Positions 1-8,674 of a DNA stretch of 64,000 nucleotides are shown one piece after another. The notes below the pieces were generated by a model. The model ran no database searches. It was not told the DNA's origin and saw nothing but the letters and a program-made list of their open reading frames with translations. This DNA is from Falsibacillus albus (GTDB taxonomy: Bacteria > Bacillota > Bacilli > Bacillales > DSM-25281). The stretch spans positions 1 through 64,000 of the forward strand of contig NZ_RCVZ01000017.1 of the NCBI RefSeq assembly GCF_003668575.1, read 5' to 3'. Positions within the stretch are counted from its first letter, which is position 1; each line of letters begins with the position of its first letter. The position numbers and the translations under genes were made by a program.

Positions 1-2
1 TG

Positions 3-106
3 AGTATGATGCCCGAAAGCGGAGGAAAAAGGCGAGAGTGGTCATCAAAGGGGAAGTATGATGCCCGAAAGCGGGGGGAATTGGCGTGAATGGTCATCAA
101 AGTGCC
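3..106. repeat. Two tandem copies of a 52-bp repeat at the window edge
   Basis: Two consecutive units (3-54 and 55-106) share AGTATGATGCCCGAAAGCGG at the left and TGGTCATCAAAG at the right, with a few mismatches between. Within each unit TGATGCCC and GGTCATCA form an imperfect inverted repeat, so each could fold as a hairpin. The array may continue to the left outside the window. No coding frame is convincing here. Confidence 0.75.
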
Positions 107-140
107 GATTCTGCGAATAAAGAGTATCGCAGACAATTTG

Positions 141-185
141 AAAAAGCCCCCATGACCCCTGCACAATGAAGGGATCATGGGGGCT
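141..185 (-). terminator. Rho-independent terminator of the purine permease gene
   Basis: AGCCCCCATGACCC pairs with GGGATCATGGGGGCT around a short loop. Read on the minus strand the stem is followed by TTTTT. It lies about 70 bp after the permease stop codon and is the likely 3' end of that transcript. Confidence 0.85.
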
Positions 186-254
186 AAGCGATGAATTAGT
201 CCCGCGTCGCTTTAGTCCACGAAAAATACGAACTGTCGGGTTCCGACTATTTTG

Positions 255-1553
255 TTACTTCGCCAAGAACACCAGCTGATATAAGAAGAGGACTGCGAAA
301 ATGTAAACAAACGGGTGAACTTCTTTTCCTTTGCGCTTAGCAAGTTTCATGATCGGATAGGAGATGAAACCCAATGCAATTCCGTTTGCAATGCTGGATG
401 TAAGCGGCATGCTGACAATGACGAGGAATGCCGGGAAGGCTTCGTCAAAGTCCTGCCAATTGATTTCGGAAATGTTCTTGATCATGAAGCTGCCGACGAT
501 GATCAAGCTTGGGGCAGTAATGGCGGTTACTTCCGACACCGAACTGACAAGCGGGCTGAAAAATGCTGTGATCAAAAACAATGCAGCGACGAAGACTCCG
601 GTCAAGCCGGTTTTTCCACCTGCACCGACGCCAGCTGAAGATTCGACGGTAGCGGCCGTCGGGCTTGTCCCGAACATGGCGCCGACTGCGGTTCCGATTG
701 AATCGGCAAAGAATGCACTGCCGCCGCGTTCGAGCTTCCCATTTTTCAATAATCCTGCCTGCTTCACGATCCCCAGCAGCGCGCCGGTCGTATCGAACAG
801 CATGACAAGAAGGATGGAAAATATGACGCTGTATAGTCCATAGTGAATCACGTCGCCAATCGAATCAATCGGGTTATAGACAAGGACGCCTTCAGGCAAA
901 TGTGGGACAGATGTGATTCCTTTATCAAAGTGAAGCTGTCCCGTGAAGTACGCAATGACCCCGGTCAAAATCATCCCGATGAACAAGGCTCCTTGTATAT
1001 TCAGGGACATCAATGTGATTGTGATCACGATCCCAATCAGTGTCAACGCCACTTTCGGTGAAGAAAAGTCGCCGAGTGTGACGAGATTGGTCGGGTGATC
1101 GGCCACGATTCCGGACAAGCGCAAGCCGATGAAGGAAATGAACAACCCGATCCCCGCCGCGATGGCATGCTTTAAATTATCGGGGATGGCTTCGATCAAT
1201 TTCGTCCGCAGTGATGTGAGAGATAAAATTAAAAAGATGATGCCCGTAATGAACACTGCAGAAAATCCTACTGCATAGGAGATATTCCCATTTCCGATGA
1301 CGGAATAAGCAAAATAGGCATTCAATCCCATCGATGGTCCGATGATGATCGGGTAGTTGGCGAAAAAGGCCATGCAGAGTGTGCCGACTAAAATGGCAAT
1401 GATCGTCGCGGTGAAGCCCTGCTCAAAAGGGACACCGGCATCGGATAAAATCATCGGGTTCACCACGATGATATAGGCCAGCGTTAAAAATGTTGTGACC
1501 CCTGCAAGCAATTCCGTTTTTACATTGGTGTTTCGTTCCTGCAATTTAAACAA
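255..1553 (-). CDS. pbuG: NCS2/AzgA-type guanine-hypoxanthine permease (PbuG/PbuO-like)
   Basis: Proton-coupled uptake of hypoxanthine and guanine across the cytoplasmic membrane for purine salvage. The protein is about 432 residues with a dozen or so hydrophobic segments. The N-terminal NTNVKTELLAGVTTFLTLAY, the GPSMGLNAYF segment and the FGTSPTAATVESSAGVGAGG signature are typical of the AzgA branch of NCS2 permeases. The reading frame can be opened at a GTG at 1562, but AAGGAG abuts that codon. The TTG at 1553 sits 8 nt downstream of AAGGAG and is preferred. A guanine riboswitch precedes the gene on the same strand, so expression should fall when guanine is plentiful. Assignment to PbuG rather than the close paralogue PbuO is not certain. 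Confidence 0.9.
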   Translation of the reverse strand: MFKLQERNTNVKTELLAGVTTFLTLAYIIVVNPMILSDAGVPFEQGFTATIIAILVGTLCMAFFANYPIIIGPSMGLNAYFAYSVIGNGNISYAVGFSAVFITGIIFLILSLTSLRTKLIEAIPDNLKHAIAAGIGLFISFIGLRLSGIVADHPTNLVTLGDFSSPKVALTLIGIVITITLMSLNIQGALFIGMILTGVIAYFTGQLHFDKGITSVPHLPEGVLVYNPIDSIGDVIHYGLYSVIFSILLVMLFDTTGALLGIVKQAGLLKNGKLERGGSAFFADSIGTAVGAMFGTSPTAATVESSAGVGAGGKTGLTGVFVAALFLITAFFSPLVSSVSEVTAITAPSLIIVGSFMIKNISEINWQDFDEAFPAFLVIVSMPLTSSIANGIALGFISYPIMKLAKRKGKEVHPFVYIFAVLFLYQLVFLAK

Positions 1554-1623
1554 TGATGCCACTCCTTATCGATTTAGCCGTTTATCCATGGAAAAAAGCC
1601 TTCCCCGAAAATACTCCCAAGCG

Positions 1624-1738
1624 AAAAAACTACGAGAACCGGAGAAGGCTGAATGAGTGAAAAATCATTTTCTCGTAGTCAAACTATTCACGGTAGTTTG
1701 GTAGAAACTTTTGGACCATATCTCCAAGGATATACGAG
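1624..1738 (-). promoter_or_regulatory. Guanine (purine) riboswitch with terminator expression platform
   Basis: On the minus strand the aptamer spans 1738 to 1672: P1 arms CTCGTA and TACGAG enclose the J2/3 signature GTTTCTACC and the J3/1 element GACTACG. The C in GACTACG is the base that pairs with guanine or hypoxanthine; adenine sensors have T there. Downstream, ACTACGAGAA (which includes the 3' side of P1) can pair with TTCTCGTAGT followed by TTTTTT at about 1624-1640, forming an intrinsic terminator. Ligand binding to a purine riboswitch of this layout is expected to favour termination and so repress the permease. Confidence 0.92.
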
Positions 1739-1844
1739 CTATTTATAATTCATTAGAATGCTTCAAATTGTATTCCTCTGAAGAAGTGCTGTCAATCGTT
1801 CAAGGAAATGTAAAATAATTCAATCAATTTCGACCAGTCTTCAC

Positions 1845-3368
1845 CTACTCAATTTTTTTCAACGGCTTCTTTGCTGGGCCTTCGACGACTTCACCTTCAT
1901 AGGAAAAACGGGACCCATGGCATGGGCAGTCCCAGGTCCGGTCGCCCTTGTTCCACTCGCATTCGCAGCCAAGATGTGTGCAGGTGGTATCAACAAGGTG
2001 AATGACGCCATCTTGATCGCGGTATCCCCCTGTGCGCTTTCCGTTGTGGAAGACGACGCCTCCCTCATCTTTTTTCAGGTCCTCGGCTGATTGTTGCACC
2101 ATTTCCAATTTGCCTTTCAATAGATGGGCAGCGACGTCGGCATTTTGCATGACAAAATGCTTGATGCTAGGGTCCGCTGAAAATCTCGATGGATTGAAGA
2201 CATCGGCATATGGGTGGGGTTTCCCTGCGATGACGTCCTTGAATAAAAGAGCTGCCGCAGTGCCGTTCGTCATCCCCCATTTCCTGAACCCGGTTGCGAC
2301 GAGGACATTCGATTTGTTCCCCGTAACCGGCCCGATGTATGGCACTTTATCCAATGTGATCAAGTCCTGGGCAGACCATCTGGCGGCATATTCTCGAATC
2401 CCAAATGTCCGATCTCCAAAGTCAGCCAGCGCTGCGTAATGATCAGATGTATCCCTTCCTTGTCCTGTTTTGTGGCTTTCCCCGCCGATGAGCACCCAAT
2501 CTTCGCCTCTCCATGAAGCGGACCTGACGGATCGTTTTGGATCATCCACGCTTAAGTACATGCCTCCGGGAAAAGCTTTTTGGGGTTTAACGGCAATCAA
2601 GTAAGACCGTTCTGCATACATCCTTGCAAAATAAAATCCTTTTCCATCAAAGAATGGGAAGTGGGAGCAGGCAGCTACTTTATCGCAGGAAATTTTGCAG
2701 CCGTTTTGAAATATGACTTCCATCCTTTTCGATTCCTGTACATCGACGGCAACGCTTTGTTCATAGACGGTTCCGCCCATATCGATGAATGCCTGAAGGA
2801 GGGCAGCTAAATATTTCACTGGGTGGAATTTCGCTTGTTCTGGAAGGGATATGGCCGACTTGACCGGGACATCGATTGAAAGCCTTTCGACCAGATCGCC
2901 TTTGATCCCAAGTTTTTCATAGGCTTCAAGCTCTTTCTGCAGGTTTCTTAAAGATGAATCAGCTGTCGCATACAAATAAGATGTCTGCTTTTTGAAATCA
3001 CAATCGATATTCAAATCATTGACGGCTTTCTCGATGAACTCCATCCCCGCTTTATTCGCTAAAAAGTACTGTTTGGCTTTTTCTTGGCCAAAGTGTTGGA
3101 TGAGCTCATTGTAAATGAGATCGTGCCCGACCGTGATCTTGGCTGTCGTATGGCCTGTCGTGCCGTTAAGCACCCGATCTGCCTCAGCCAGTATCACCTT
3201 CCTGCCATCCTTGGCCAAAAGATAGGCGGTCGTCACACCTGTTATGCCTGCACCGATGACGACAACGTCTGCTTCCATGTTTTCAGAAATAGGTGGGAAA
3301 GATGCAAGTGCTGCACCTTCTCTCCAAATCGGTTCCGGTTCCTGTGGGATTTTCCAATCATTCGACAT
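1845..3368 (-). CDS. yhfW: FAD-dependent oxidoreductase with C-terminal Rieske [2Fe-2S] domain (YhfW-like)
   Basis: 507 residues. Residues about 30-420 form a DAO-type flavoprotein domain opened by the dinucleotide-binding signature VVVIGAGITG. The last 80 residues form a Rieske domain with CTHLGC and CPCHGS, supplying the two Cys and two His ligands of a [2Fe-2S] cluster. The same two-domain architecture is found in B. subtilis YhfW, whose substrate is unknown. A single protein could pass electrons between substrate, FAD and the iron-sulfur centre. The ATG at 3368 follows GGAGGG with 7-nt spacing. It stands alone: the permease downstream has its own riboswitch leader, and a phased repeat array lies upstream. 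Function beyond redox catalysis is not deducible. Confidence 0.85.
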   Translation of the reverse strand: MSNDWKIPQEPEPIWREGAALASFPPISENMEADVVVIGAGITGVTTAYLLAKDGRKVILAEADRVLNGTTGHTTAKITVGHDLIYNELIQHFGQEKAKQYFLANKAGMEFIEKAVNDLNIDCDFKKQTSYLYATADSSLRNLQKELEAYEKLGIKGDLVERLSIDVPVKSAISLPEQAKFHPVKYLAALLQAFIDMGGTVYEQSVAVDVQESKRMEVIFQNGCKISCDKVAACSHFPFFDGKGFYFARMYAERSYLIAVKPQKAFPGGMYLSVDDPKRSVRSASWRGEDWVLIGGESHKTGQGRDTSDHYAALADFGDRTFGIREYAARWSAQDLITLDKVPYIGPVTGNKSNVLVATGFRKWGMTNGTAAALLFKDVIAGKPHPYADVFNPSRFSADPSIKHFVMQNADVAAHLLKGKLEMVQQSAEDLKKDEGGVVFHNGKRTGGYRDQDGVIHLVDTTCTHLGCECEWNKGDRTWDCPCHGSRFSYEGEVVEGPAKKPLKKIE

Positions 3369-3484
3369 TTATGGCCCTCCTATAAACAATAGTCAGTTTT
3401 AATTTGGCCAATCCCAGAGGAATTTATTGATAAGTATTGTTCGAAGCTATCATAAGGGTCATTTGAGCGGAAGGGTGGCCGGCG

Positions 3485-3575
3485 GATATCAGCGAAAATG
3501 ACAATATATGTGCGAAATTTTGATTTTATCTGCGAAATCGGACAATATATCAGCGAAAATGACAAAATATCGATT
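3485..3575. repeat. Phased 20-bp repeat array (TAT-NN-GCGAAA units)
   Basis: GCGAAA recurs at 3492, 3512, 3532 and 3553, spaced 20, 20 and 21 bp, each preceded by ATAT or TTAT. The units starting at 3485 and 3546 agree at 19 of 20 positions (core ATATCAGCGAAAATGACAA), while the middle two differ outside the core. This occupies the intergenic space (3369-3710) upstream of the Rieske gene start. No coding potential is seen. Confidence 0.7.
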
Positions 3576-3652
3576 ATTCTACACTATTCGACGAATTTCG
3601 CCACTGTTCCACTGTTCCGCCATCCCGCCGTCTTCCGCAGCATGGAATACAC

Positions 3653-3691
3653 AAAAAAACAGGACTGTCCCAAATGAATCCGGTCAGTCCT
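3653..3691 (-). terminator. Terminator of the small lmo0937-type gene
   Basis: AGGACTG (3661-3667) pairs with CAGTCCT (3685-3691). On the minus strand the stem is followed by GTTTTTTT. It begins about 20 bp after the stop codon of the 48-residue membrane protein gene. Confidence 0.85.
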
Positions 3692-3710
3692 GCATGTTGA
3701 TGAAGCTTGA

Positions 3711-3857
3711 CTAAGGTCTTCTTCGTCCAGTCACAAGGTTGAAGATGAAAACGATTAACGCGATGACTAAGAGAAGGTGAATAAGACCTCCACCGACGTG
3801 AAGAGTAAATCCAAGCAACCATAAAATTATTAGTACAATAATGATTGTCCAAAGCAT
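3711..3857 (-). CDS. Small lmo0937-family membrane protein (48 aa)
   Basis: The 48-residue product begins MLWTIIIVLIILWLLGF, has a central VGGGLIHLLLVIALIVFIF segment, and ends in the basic tail NLVTGRRRP. Two hydrophobic helices separated by a Gly-rich turn match the lmo0937-type small membrane protein family of Firmicutes, which has no assigned function. AAGGAGG lies 8 nt before the ATG at 3857, and an intrinsic terminator follows the stop. Monocistronic. Confidence 0.85.
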   Translation of the reverse strand: MLWTIIIVLIILWLLGFTLHVGGGLIHLLLVIALIVFIFNLVTGRRRP

Positions 3858-4093
3858 GAGCGTGACCTCCTTTTAATCTGATGTGGTTTATATCCCCTGC
3901 TTCAAAGGCTTTTAAACCTTTTATATTTTTTATCTTTTCCATGCAGCCGTGTTTCATGTATAAAAAAACAAAAAATATTGATTCCAGGCTGGACAGAAAA
4001 GTTTCTGTACCGTTCTTTTACATTCCTTATTCACACAAATGCCCAGCAAATCATACATATAGGCAAGGAATAAAGTGGAAGAGGTTTGTATCA

Positions 4094-6550
4094 ATGTCAA
4101 TGAATGAATATCTAGCAGAGAATGTTAAACCATTCTTGCCCGATGGCGCATCCCTGTTTTGGAGCGATGAGGGGAAGAATGTTGAATATATCGTGCGTGG
4201 CGATTTGGATGATGACGGGGAAGAGGAAGTGGCAGCGGCTTATTTATTTCAAAATACACCGCATCTGATGATTTTGAAAAAGGTGAATGATGCCTGGACC
4301 AGACTCCAGGATATTAAAGGTGAGGGATATTCGGTCTCTTTTTTGCAAAGCGCCAAACTTACTGAGGCCGGCGGGAATCAGCTGCTTGTCGGCTGGCAGC
4401 AGGGATCGATGTGGTCGCAGCTTGCCATACTCGAATGGACTGGCCGGGCGTTTGAAGATAAAGTCAAAAATGAAATTGTCTACAGCAAGATAGAAGTAGG
4501 GGATATGCCTGGCGAAGAGGGCGGGGACGGGCAAGATGAAATGGCCCTCTGGCTACATGATACCGGTAAAGCCTACAGGATCGAGGTATATCGTTGGAGG
4601 AAAAGCAGGGTTATCCCTGCCTATGATGTATATCCATATTATTTCAAAAAAGTGGAAGCCTATTATCAAAAGCTGGTAAGGTCTGAGCCGCTATCATCAT
4701 TCTATTGGTACTATCTCGCTGAAGCGCAATGGAATTCACAGCGGTATTTGGAGGCGCTGCAGTCCATTTGTGCCGCCTTGCATCTGAAAAATCCATATCC
4801 ATCTGAAGGGAAATTGCTGCAGATCAAAAAAGAAATCGAACAAGCGATCCAAGTAAGGACGGACGGCCTCTATCCAGTGCCTGTCAAAAGGGTGGATGGG
4901 ACAAAATGGGGCTATATTGATGAGCAAGGTATCATGATGCTTGAGCCTCGGTATGAGCGGGCATACGCGTTTCAAAAGAACGATCGAGCTCTTATAGAGA
5001 TGGATGATCACTTCGGGGTGATCGACAGGGAAGGAAGCTATATTGTCGATCCCGTTTATACGGCCATTACGGAGTTTTCAGAAAATCGGGCAGCCATAGT
5101 GGATAGGGACGGTTTCCAGATGATCGATGAAAATGGGACCATTCTTACGAAACGGCATTATGAGTATATCGGAATCATGAAAAATGGGCGTGCTTTAGCA
5201 GGAGGACAGCAGGGTGGAACGACGCTTTATGGATATTTGAATCGATCAGGAAAGGAAGCGATTGCCCTGAAGTTTCTCTCAGGAACCGATTTTCATGAAG
5301 GTGTGGCCGTCGTCAAGCTGAAGGAAGATTTATTTGCGCTTATTAATGTCAATGGCGAATGGCTGAAAACCTATCCCTATCATCAAGTTTTAAGTGAACA
5401 TGAGGACCGGTTAGCCTTTCAAAAAAAGGAACATGGGCTGTATGGCTTCATCGACCGAGAAAATAATGTCGTCATCATCCCCAAATTTACAGGTGCCCAG
5501 CCTTTTGAAAATGATCGTGCGATTGTAGCCGATGATGATCGATACGGCCTCATCGATCGCGAGGGGGACTATATCATTCCGCCTGCTTACTCAGATATTC
5601 AAAGTCTTGGGGAAAATCGGGCCGCCGTCGGTCATTTGAAAGATAAGCAGCATCCTTTTATCGGGTCTCACTTTGCCCTTGCCGACCATGAAGGGAATAT
5701 CCTGACAACGTTCTCGTTCGAAAGTATTTTACCGTATCACAATGGATTGGCATCAGCACAGGATGAGAATCAGACTTTTTTTATCGATTTGGCCGGGAAA
5801 AAGGTTGAGTATCTGCCGGTGCTGGATGGAGCTGGGACATTGACGATTGATGGAAAGCTGATTAAAGCAGATGTCGATCAACGCATATCCTATTACGATT
5901 TCAATGGGAAAAGGGTATGGAGACAAAATACCATCATCCCGCTCAATGACCAATACCGCATCATCGAAAAAAAATTCAAACCGAATCGTAACTACCTCGT
6001 TTATTATCCGAAACTCGAAGGGATCCAGCCTTTCTCGAAGCAAAAAGAAATCAATCTTTATTTGGAAAAAGCCTCGAAAGTAAAAAAAGTACCGAAAGAT
6101 AAGCAGCTCGACTATGATTATGAAGGTGACTTCTCTGTCCGCTTTATTAAAAAGGAGCTGCTTGTTCTTGAATTGAATGGGTATGAATATTATTTCGGAG
6201 CGGCACATGGAATGCCGATTAAGGACAATATCCATATAGATCTACAAACCGGCGAGAGATATGCTTTAAAGGATCTTTTTAAAATGGATGCAGATCACCT
6301 GAAGGTACTGACTGAGATCATAACGAGGCAGATCCGACACGATCCGCAATATGATTATGTGTTTCCGGAAAGCTTCAAAGGGGTCACGAACGAGCAGCCG
6401 TTCTATGTCGATGACAACAATCTTTATCTCTATTTTACTCCTTATGATATAGCCCCATATGCAGCAGGATTTCCGACCTTTAAGATTTCGTTCACTGAAA
6501 TTGATGGGGTCATCGATCATGAAGGCGGTTTTTGGCGATCGTTTCATTGA
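4094..6550 (+). CDS. WG-repeat protein with C-terminal DUF3298-like domain
   Basis: The frame is open from 3881, but the ATG at 4094 (MSMNEYLAENVK) follows GGAAGAGG with usual spacing, giving 818 residues. Residues 1-220 resemble an N-terminal module with DDDGEEEVAAAYLF, as in FG-GAP-type proteins. From about 250 to 600 there are successive WG repeats (WGYIDEQG, FGVIDREG, YGYLNRSG, YGFIDREN, YGLIDREG). The last 170 residues resemble the DUF3298 domain found at the C terminus of RsiV and PdaC (AAHGMP, ...QTGERYALKDLF). No signal peptide is visible with this start, so cytoplasmic location is likely unless the longer N terminus is used. WG-repeat proteins are generally presumed to be interaction scaffolds; the role here is unknown. 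Confidence 0.8.
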   Translation: MSMNEYLAENVKPFLPDGASLFWSDEGKNVEYIVRGDLDDDGEEEVAAAYLFQNTPHLMILKKVNDAWTRLQDIKGEGYSVSFLQSAKLTEAGGNQLLVGWQQGSMWSQLAILEWTGRAFEDKVKNEIVYSKIEVGDMPGEEGGDGQDEMALWLHDTGKAYRIEVYRWRKSRVIPAYDVYPYYFKKVEAYYQKLVRSEPLSSFYWYYLAEAQWNSQRYLEALQSICAALHLKNPYPSEGKLLQIKKEIEQAIQVRTDGLYPVPVKRVDGTKWGYIDEQGIMMLEPRYERAYAFQKNDRALIEMDDHFGVIDREGSYIVDPVYTAITEFSENRAAIVDRDGFQMIDENGTILTKRHYEYIGIMKNGRALAGGQQGGTTLYGYLNRSGKEAIALKFLSGTDFHEGVAVVKLKEDLFALINVNGEWLKTYPYHQVLSEHEDRLAFQKKEHGLYGFIDRENNVVIIPKFTGAQPFENDRAIVADDDRYGLIDREGDYIIPPAYSDIQSLGENRAAVGHLKDKQHPFIGSHFALADHEGNILTTFSFESILPYHNGLASAQDENQTFFIDLAGKKVEYLPVLDGAGTLTIDGKLIKADVDQRISYYDFNGKRVWRQNTIIPLNDQYRIIEKKFKPNRNYLVYYPKLEGIQPFSKQKEINLYLEKASKVKKVPKDKQLDYDYEGDFSVRFIKKELLVLELNGYEYYFGAAHGMPIKDNIHIDLQTGERYALKDLFKMDADHLKVLTEIITRQIRHDPQYDYVFPESFKGVTNEQPFYVDDNNLYLYFTPYDIAPYAAGFPTFKISFTEIDGVIDHEGGFWRSFH

Positions 6551-6556
6551 CTGATT

Positions 6557-6712
6557 CTGTGCGAGTGATTGCAAATCGCTCAATAAACTGCGTCGAGTGC
6601 AAAGGGTTCGAGCAATCCGCAAAAAATCCGAATTGCACGCAATACTTTCGAGATGAGCGCAATAAAACAACCGTACTCTTATGCAAAAATCCCAATCAGA
6701 ATGCAACGATAA
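6557..6712. repeat. Phased about 20-bp repeat array between stop codon and terminator
   Basis: GCAA occurs at 6599, 6619, 6639, 6659, 6683 and 6703, mostly in strict 20-bp steps, with looser GCG/GCT cores at 6561 and 6578. Sequence between the cores varies. The block directly follows the WG-repeat gene and ends just before its terminator, so it would be part of the 3' UTR. It appears to be a more degenerate member of the class seen at 3485-3575 and 45051-45170. Confidence 0.55.
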
Positions 6713-6734
6713 AATTAGAAATGGCAGCCTTTCC

Positions 6735-6763
6735 AACTGCCGGGTGTTCCCGGCAGTTTTTTC
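6735..6763 (+). terminator. Intrinsic terminator downstream of the WG-repeat gene
   Basis: AACTGCCGGG and CCCGGCAGTT form a perfect 10-bp stem around TGTT, followed by TTTT. It lies about 185 bp after the stop, beyond the repeat array. Confidence 0.9.
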
Positions 6764-6899
6764 GTGTTCATTCAAAAGTCTTAGTTCCTCTTCCTGCTAA
6801 AATCGTATGGTTTTATCACTCCATGATTCGATTTCCCTGCTTCGATCTCTTCGTACAATAAAAGTAAGAAAAAACGAGAGATTGAAAGGAGAAGGGAAT

Positions 6900-7631
6900 A
6901 TGAAATTCACGAATAAAGTGGTTATGATCACCGGAGCATCGAAAGGACTTGGGCGTGCGCTGACGTTGGCATTTGCGGAAAGAGGAGCGCAATTGGCGAT
7001 CTGTGCTAGGAATGAATCCACACTCAAAAAAATCAAGAAAGAGGCAGAGGGATTGGGAGCAACGGTATTGGCCATCCCGGCGGACGTGTCTAATCCCGAG
7101 GATGTAGAAAGATTTGTGTCCATCACTGAAGCGGAGTATGGAAGGGTGGATGTCCTGATCAACAATGCATCGGTATTCGGTCCTGGTCCGACACTACTAA
7201 ATGACTATCCGAATGAGGACTTTATCAATGTAATCCAAGTAAATGTCTTCAACCCATTCATCATGACAAAACGAGTCCTTCCAGGCATGCTGGCGAGAAA
7301 TGAAGGATCGATCATCAATGTCACATCAGAAGCTGGGAAGACAGGGTTTGCAGAGTGGGGAGCTTATGGCATTTCGAAATTCGCGGTGGAAGGGCTGACC
7401 CAGACTTGGGCGGATGAAACGGAAGACAGCGGAATCCGGATCAATATGGTCGATCCGGGTGAAATGGATACCGATATGCATGACCGAGCAGTCCCTGACT
7501 GTGACTATCCGCTTGCCAATCCGTCGGAAGTGGTGGATGTATTTCTATATTTGGCTTCAGATGCATCAACGGATGTCACGGGAAAAAGATTTGAAGCCCA
7601 AGCCTTTTCCTTGGAAGGAGCGGAGGAATGA
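6900..7631 (+). CDS. Short-chain dehydrogenase/reductase
   Basis: 243 residues from the ATG at 6900, preceded by AAAGGAGAAGGG. The Rossmann cofactor motif is near the N terminus (VVMITGASKGLGRAL, TGxxxGxG), with NNAS at about residue 90 and the catalytic Ser and YxxxK (YGISK) around 155-160. Classical SDRs of this kind are NAD(P)-dependent alcohol or carbonyl oxidoreductases. The stop codon overlaps the next start (ATGA), so it is translationally coupled to the QueA-like gene, followed by a VOC gene. The three probably serve one pathway. The substrate is not deducible. Confidence 0.88.
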   Translation: MKFTNKVVMITGASKGLGRALTLAFAERGAQLAICARNESTLKKIKKEAEGLGATVLAIPADVSNPEDVERFVSITEAEYGRVDVLINNASVFGPGPTLLNDYPNEDFINVIQVNVFNPFIMTKRVLPGMLARNEGSIINVTSEAGKTGFAEWGAYGISKFAVEGLTQTWADETEDSGIRINMVDPGEMDTDMHDRAVPDCDYPLANPSEVVDVFLYLASDASTDVTGKRFEAQAFSLEGAEE

Positions 7632-8674
7632 TGAACGCAACGCCGCAAAAAAGTTTCCAGGTGCCGGACTATTTAAACGCATCCGTCCCGGCTGAATATA
7701 GAGGATTGACAAGAGACAGCGTCAATCTTATGGTCATCGACTCTGCCAGCGGGCAATCCTATCATCGCCGTTTTGATGAAATCGGGAAATTTTTAATGCC
7801 GGGTGATCTATTGGTCTTGAACAAGAGCAGAACCATTCCTGCCGTCATCATCGGGGAACAGGATGGAAAAAAAGTCGAGGTACGGTTATCACATGCTCAT
7901 TCCGGGAACCAATGGGAGGCGCTGATCGCGTCCAATGACTTCGATCAGCAAAAAGAGATTTCGTTTCCCGATGGCGTTAACGCGAAGGTGATAGGAACTG
8001 GAAGTGAAATGCCGCTCGTTATCCTGGCGTTTTCAGTCGGTGGAGCAGAGCTTTTCAATTTCTTTTATCTGCACGGAAATCCGATCAGATATGAATATAT
8101 TCACACTGACTGGCCGCTCGATGCCTATCAGACTGTCTATGCATCGGCACCGGGGTCGGTGGAAATGGCATCTGCCGGAAGGGCGTTTACATGGAGGCTG
8201 CTTCAGGAGCTGAGGCAAAAGGGCGTAAAGCTTGGATTCATCCAATTGCATGCAGGGCTGAGCTACTATGGGAATGACCAATGGCCAAACCCATCCAATC
8301 ACCCGGAAGCATTCGAGATCCCTGAACAGACGGCCAGCCATATTAATGAAGCAAAAAGAAATGGCCACAGGGTGATAGCTGTCGGAACAACCGTCGTCAG
8401 GACATTGGAGAGTGCGGCGACTGAAAAAGGCATGGTGAAAGCCGCGAAAGGGATCACCAATATGTATATTACGAAGGACACCGAACTTCAAATCGCCGAT
8501 GGTCTTTTAACGGGCTTCCATGAACCTGAAGCAAGCCACATGGATATGCTGACGGCATTTTTACAGGAGGGCACCTTGTTGAAATCATACCAGGAAGCCA
8601 TCGATCACGGCTATTTATGGCATGAATTCGGGGATATGAATTTGATCCTGCCAATGGGAGGTGTATTGGCTTGA
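7628..8674 (+). CDS. QueA-family paralogue (SAM:tRNA ribosyltransferase-isomerase-like)
   Basis: 348 residues. The whole length resembles QueA: LMVIDSASGQSYHRRF near the N terminus, PGDLLVLNKSRTIPA (QueA has PGDCLVLNDTRVLPAR), HAGLSYYG, AVGTTVVRTLES, and a C-terminal EFGDMNLILP. QueA transfers the ribosyl moiety of S-adenosylmethionine to preQ1 in tRNA during queuosine synthesis. Several QueA positions differ here (NKSRTIPA for NDTRVLPA), and the gene is embedded between an SDR and a VOC protein rather than next to tgt or ruvB. It may be a specialised paralogue acting on another substrate. AAGGAG precedes the ATG by 7 nt; the ATG overlaps the SDR stop. Confidence 0.8.
   Translation: MMNATPQKSFQVPDYLNASVPAEYRGLTRDSVNLMVIDSASGQSYHRRFDEIGKFLMPGDLLVLNKSRTIPAVIIGEQDGKKVEVRLSHAHSGNQWEALIASNDFDQQKEISFPDGVNAKVIGTGSEMPLVILAFSVGGAELFNFFYLHGNPIRYEYIHTDWPLDAYQTVYASAPGSVEMASAGRAFTWRLLQELRQKGVKLGFIQLHAGLSYYGNDQWPNPSNHPEAFEIPEQTASHINEAKRNGHRVIAVGTTVVRTLESAATEKGMVKAAKGITNMYITKDTELQIADGLLTGFHEPEASHMDMLTAFLQEGTLLKSYQEAIDHGYLWHEFGDMNLILPMGGVLA

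Noticed and set aside
315-1061. Plus-strand frames of 107, 159 and 72 residues across the permease gene
   Set aside because: They are antisense to the purine permease, lack ribosome binding sites and have no recognisable domains.
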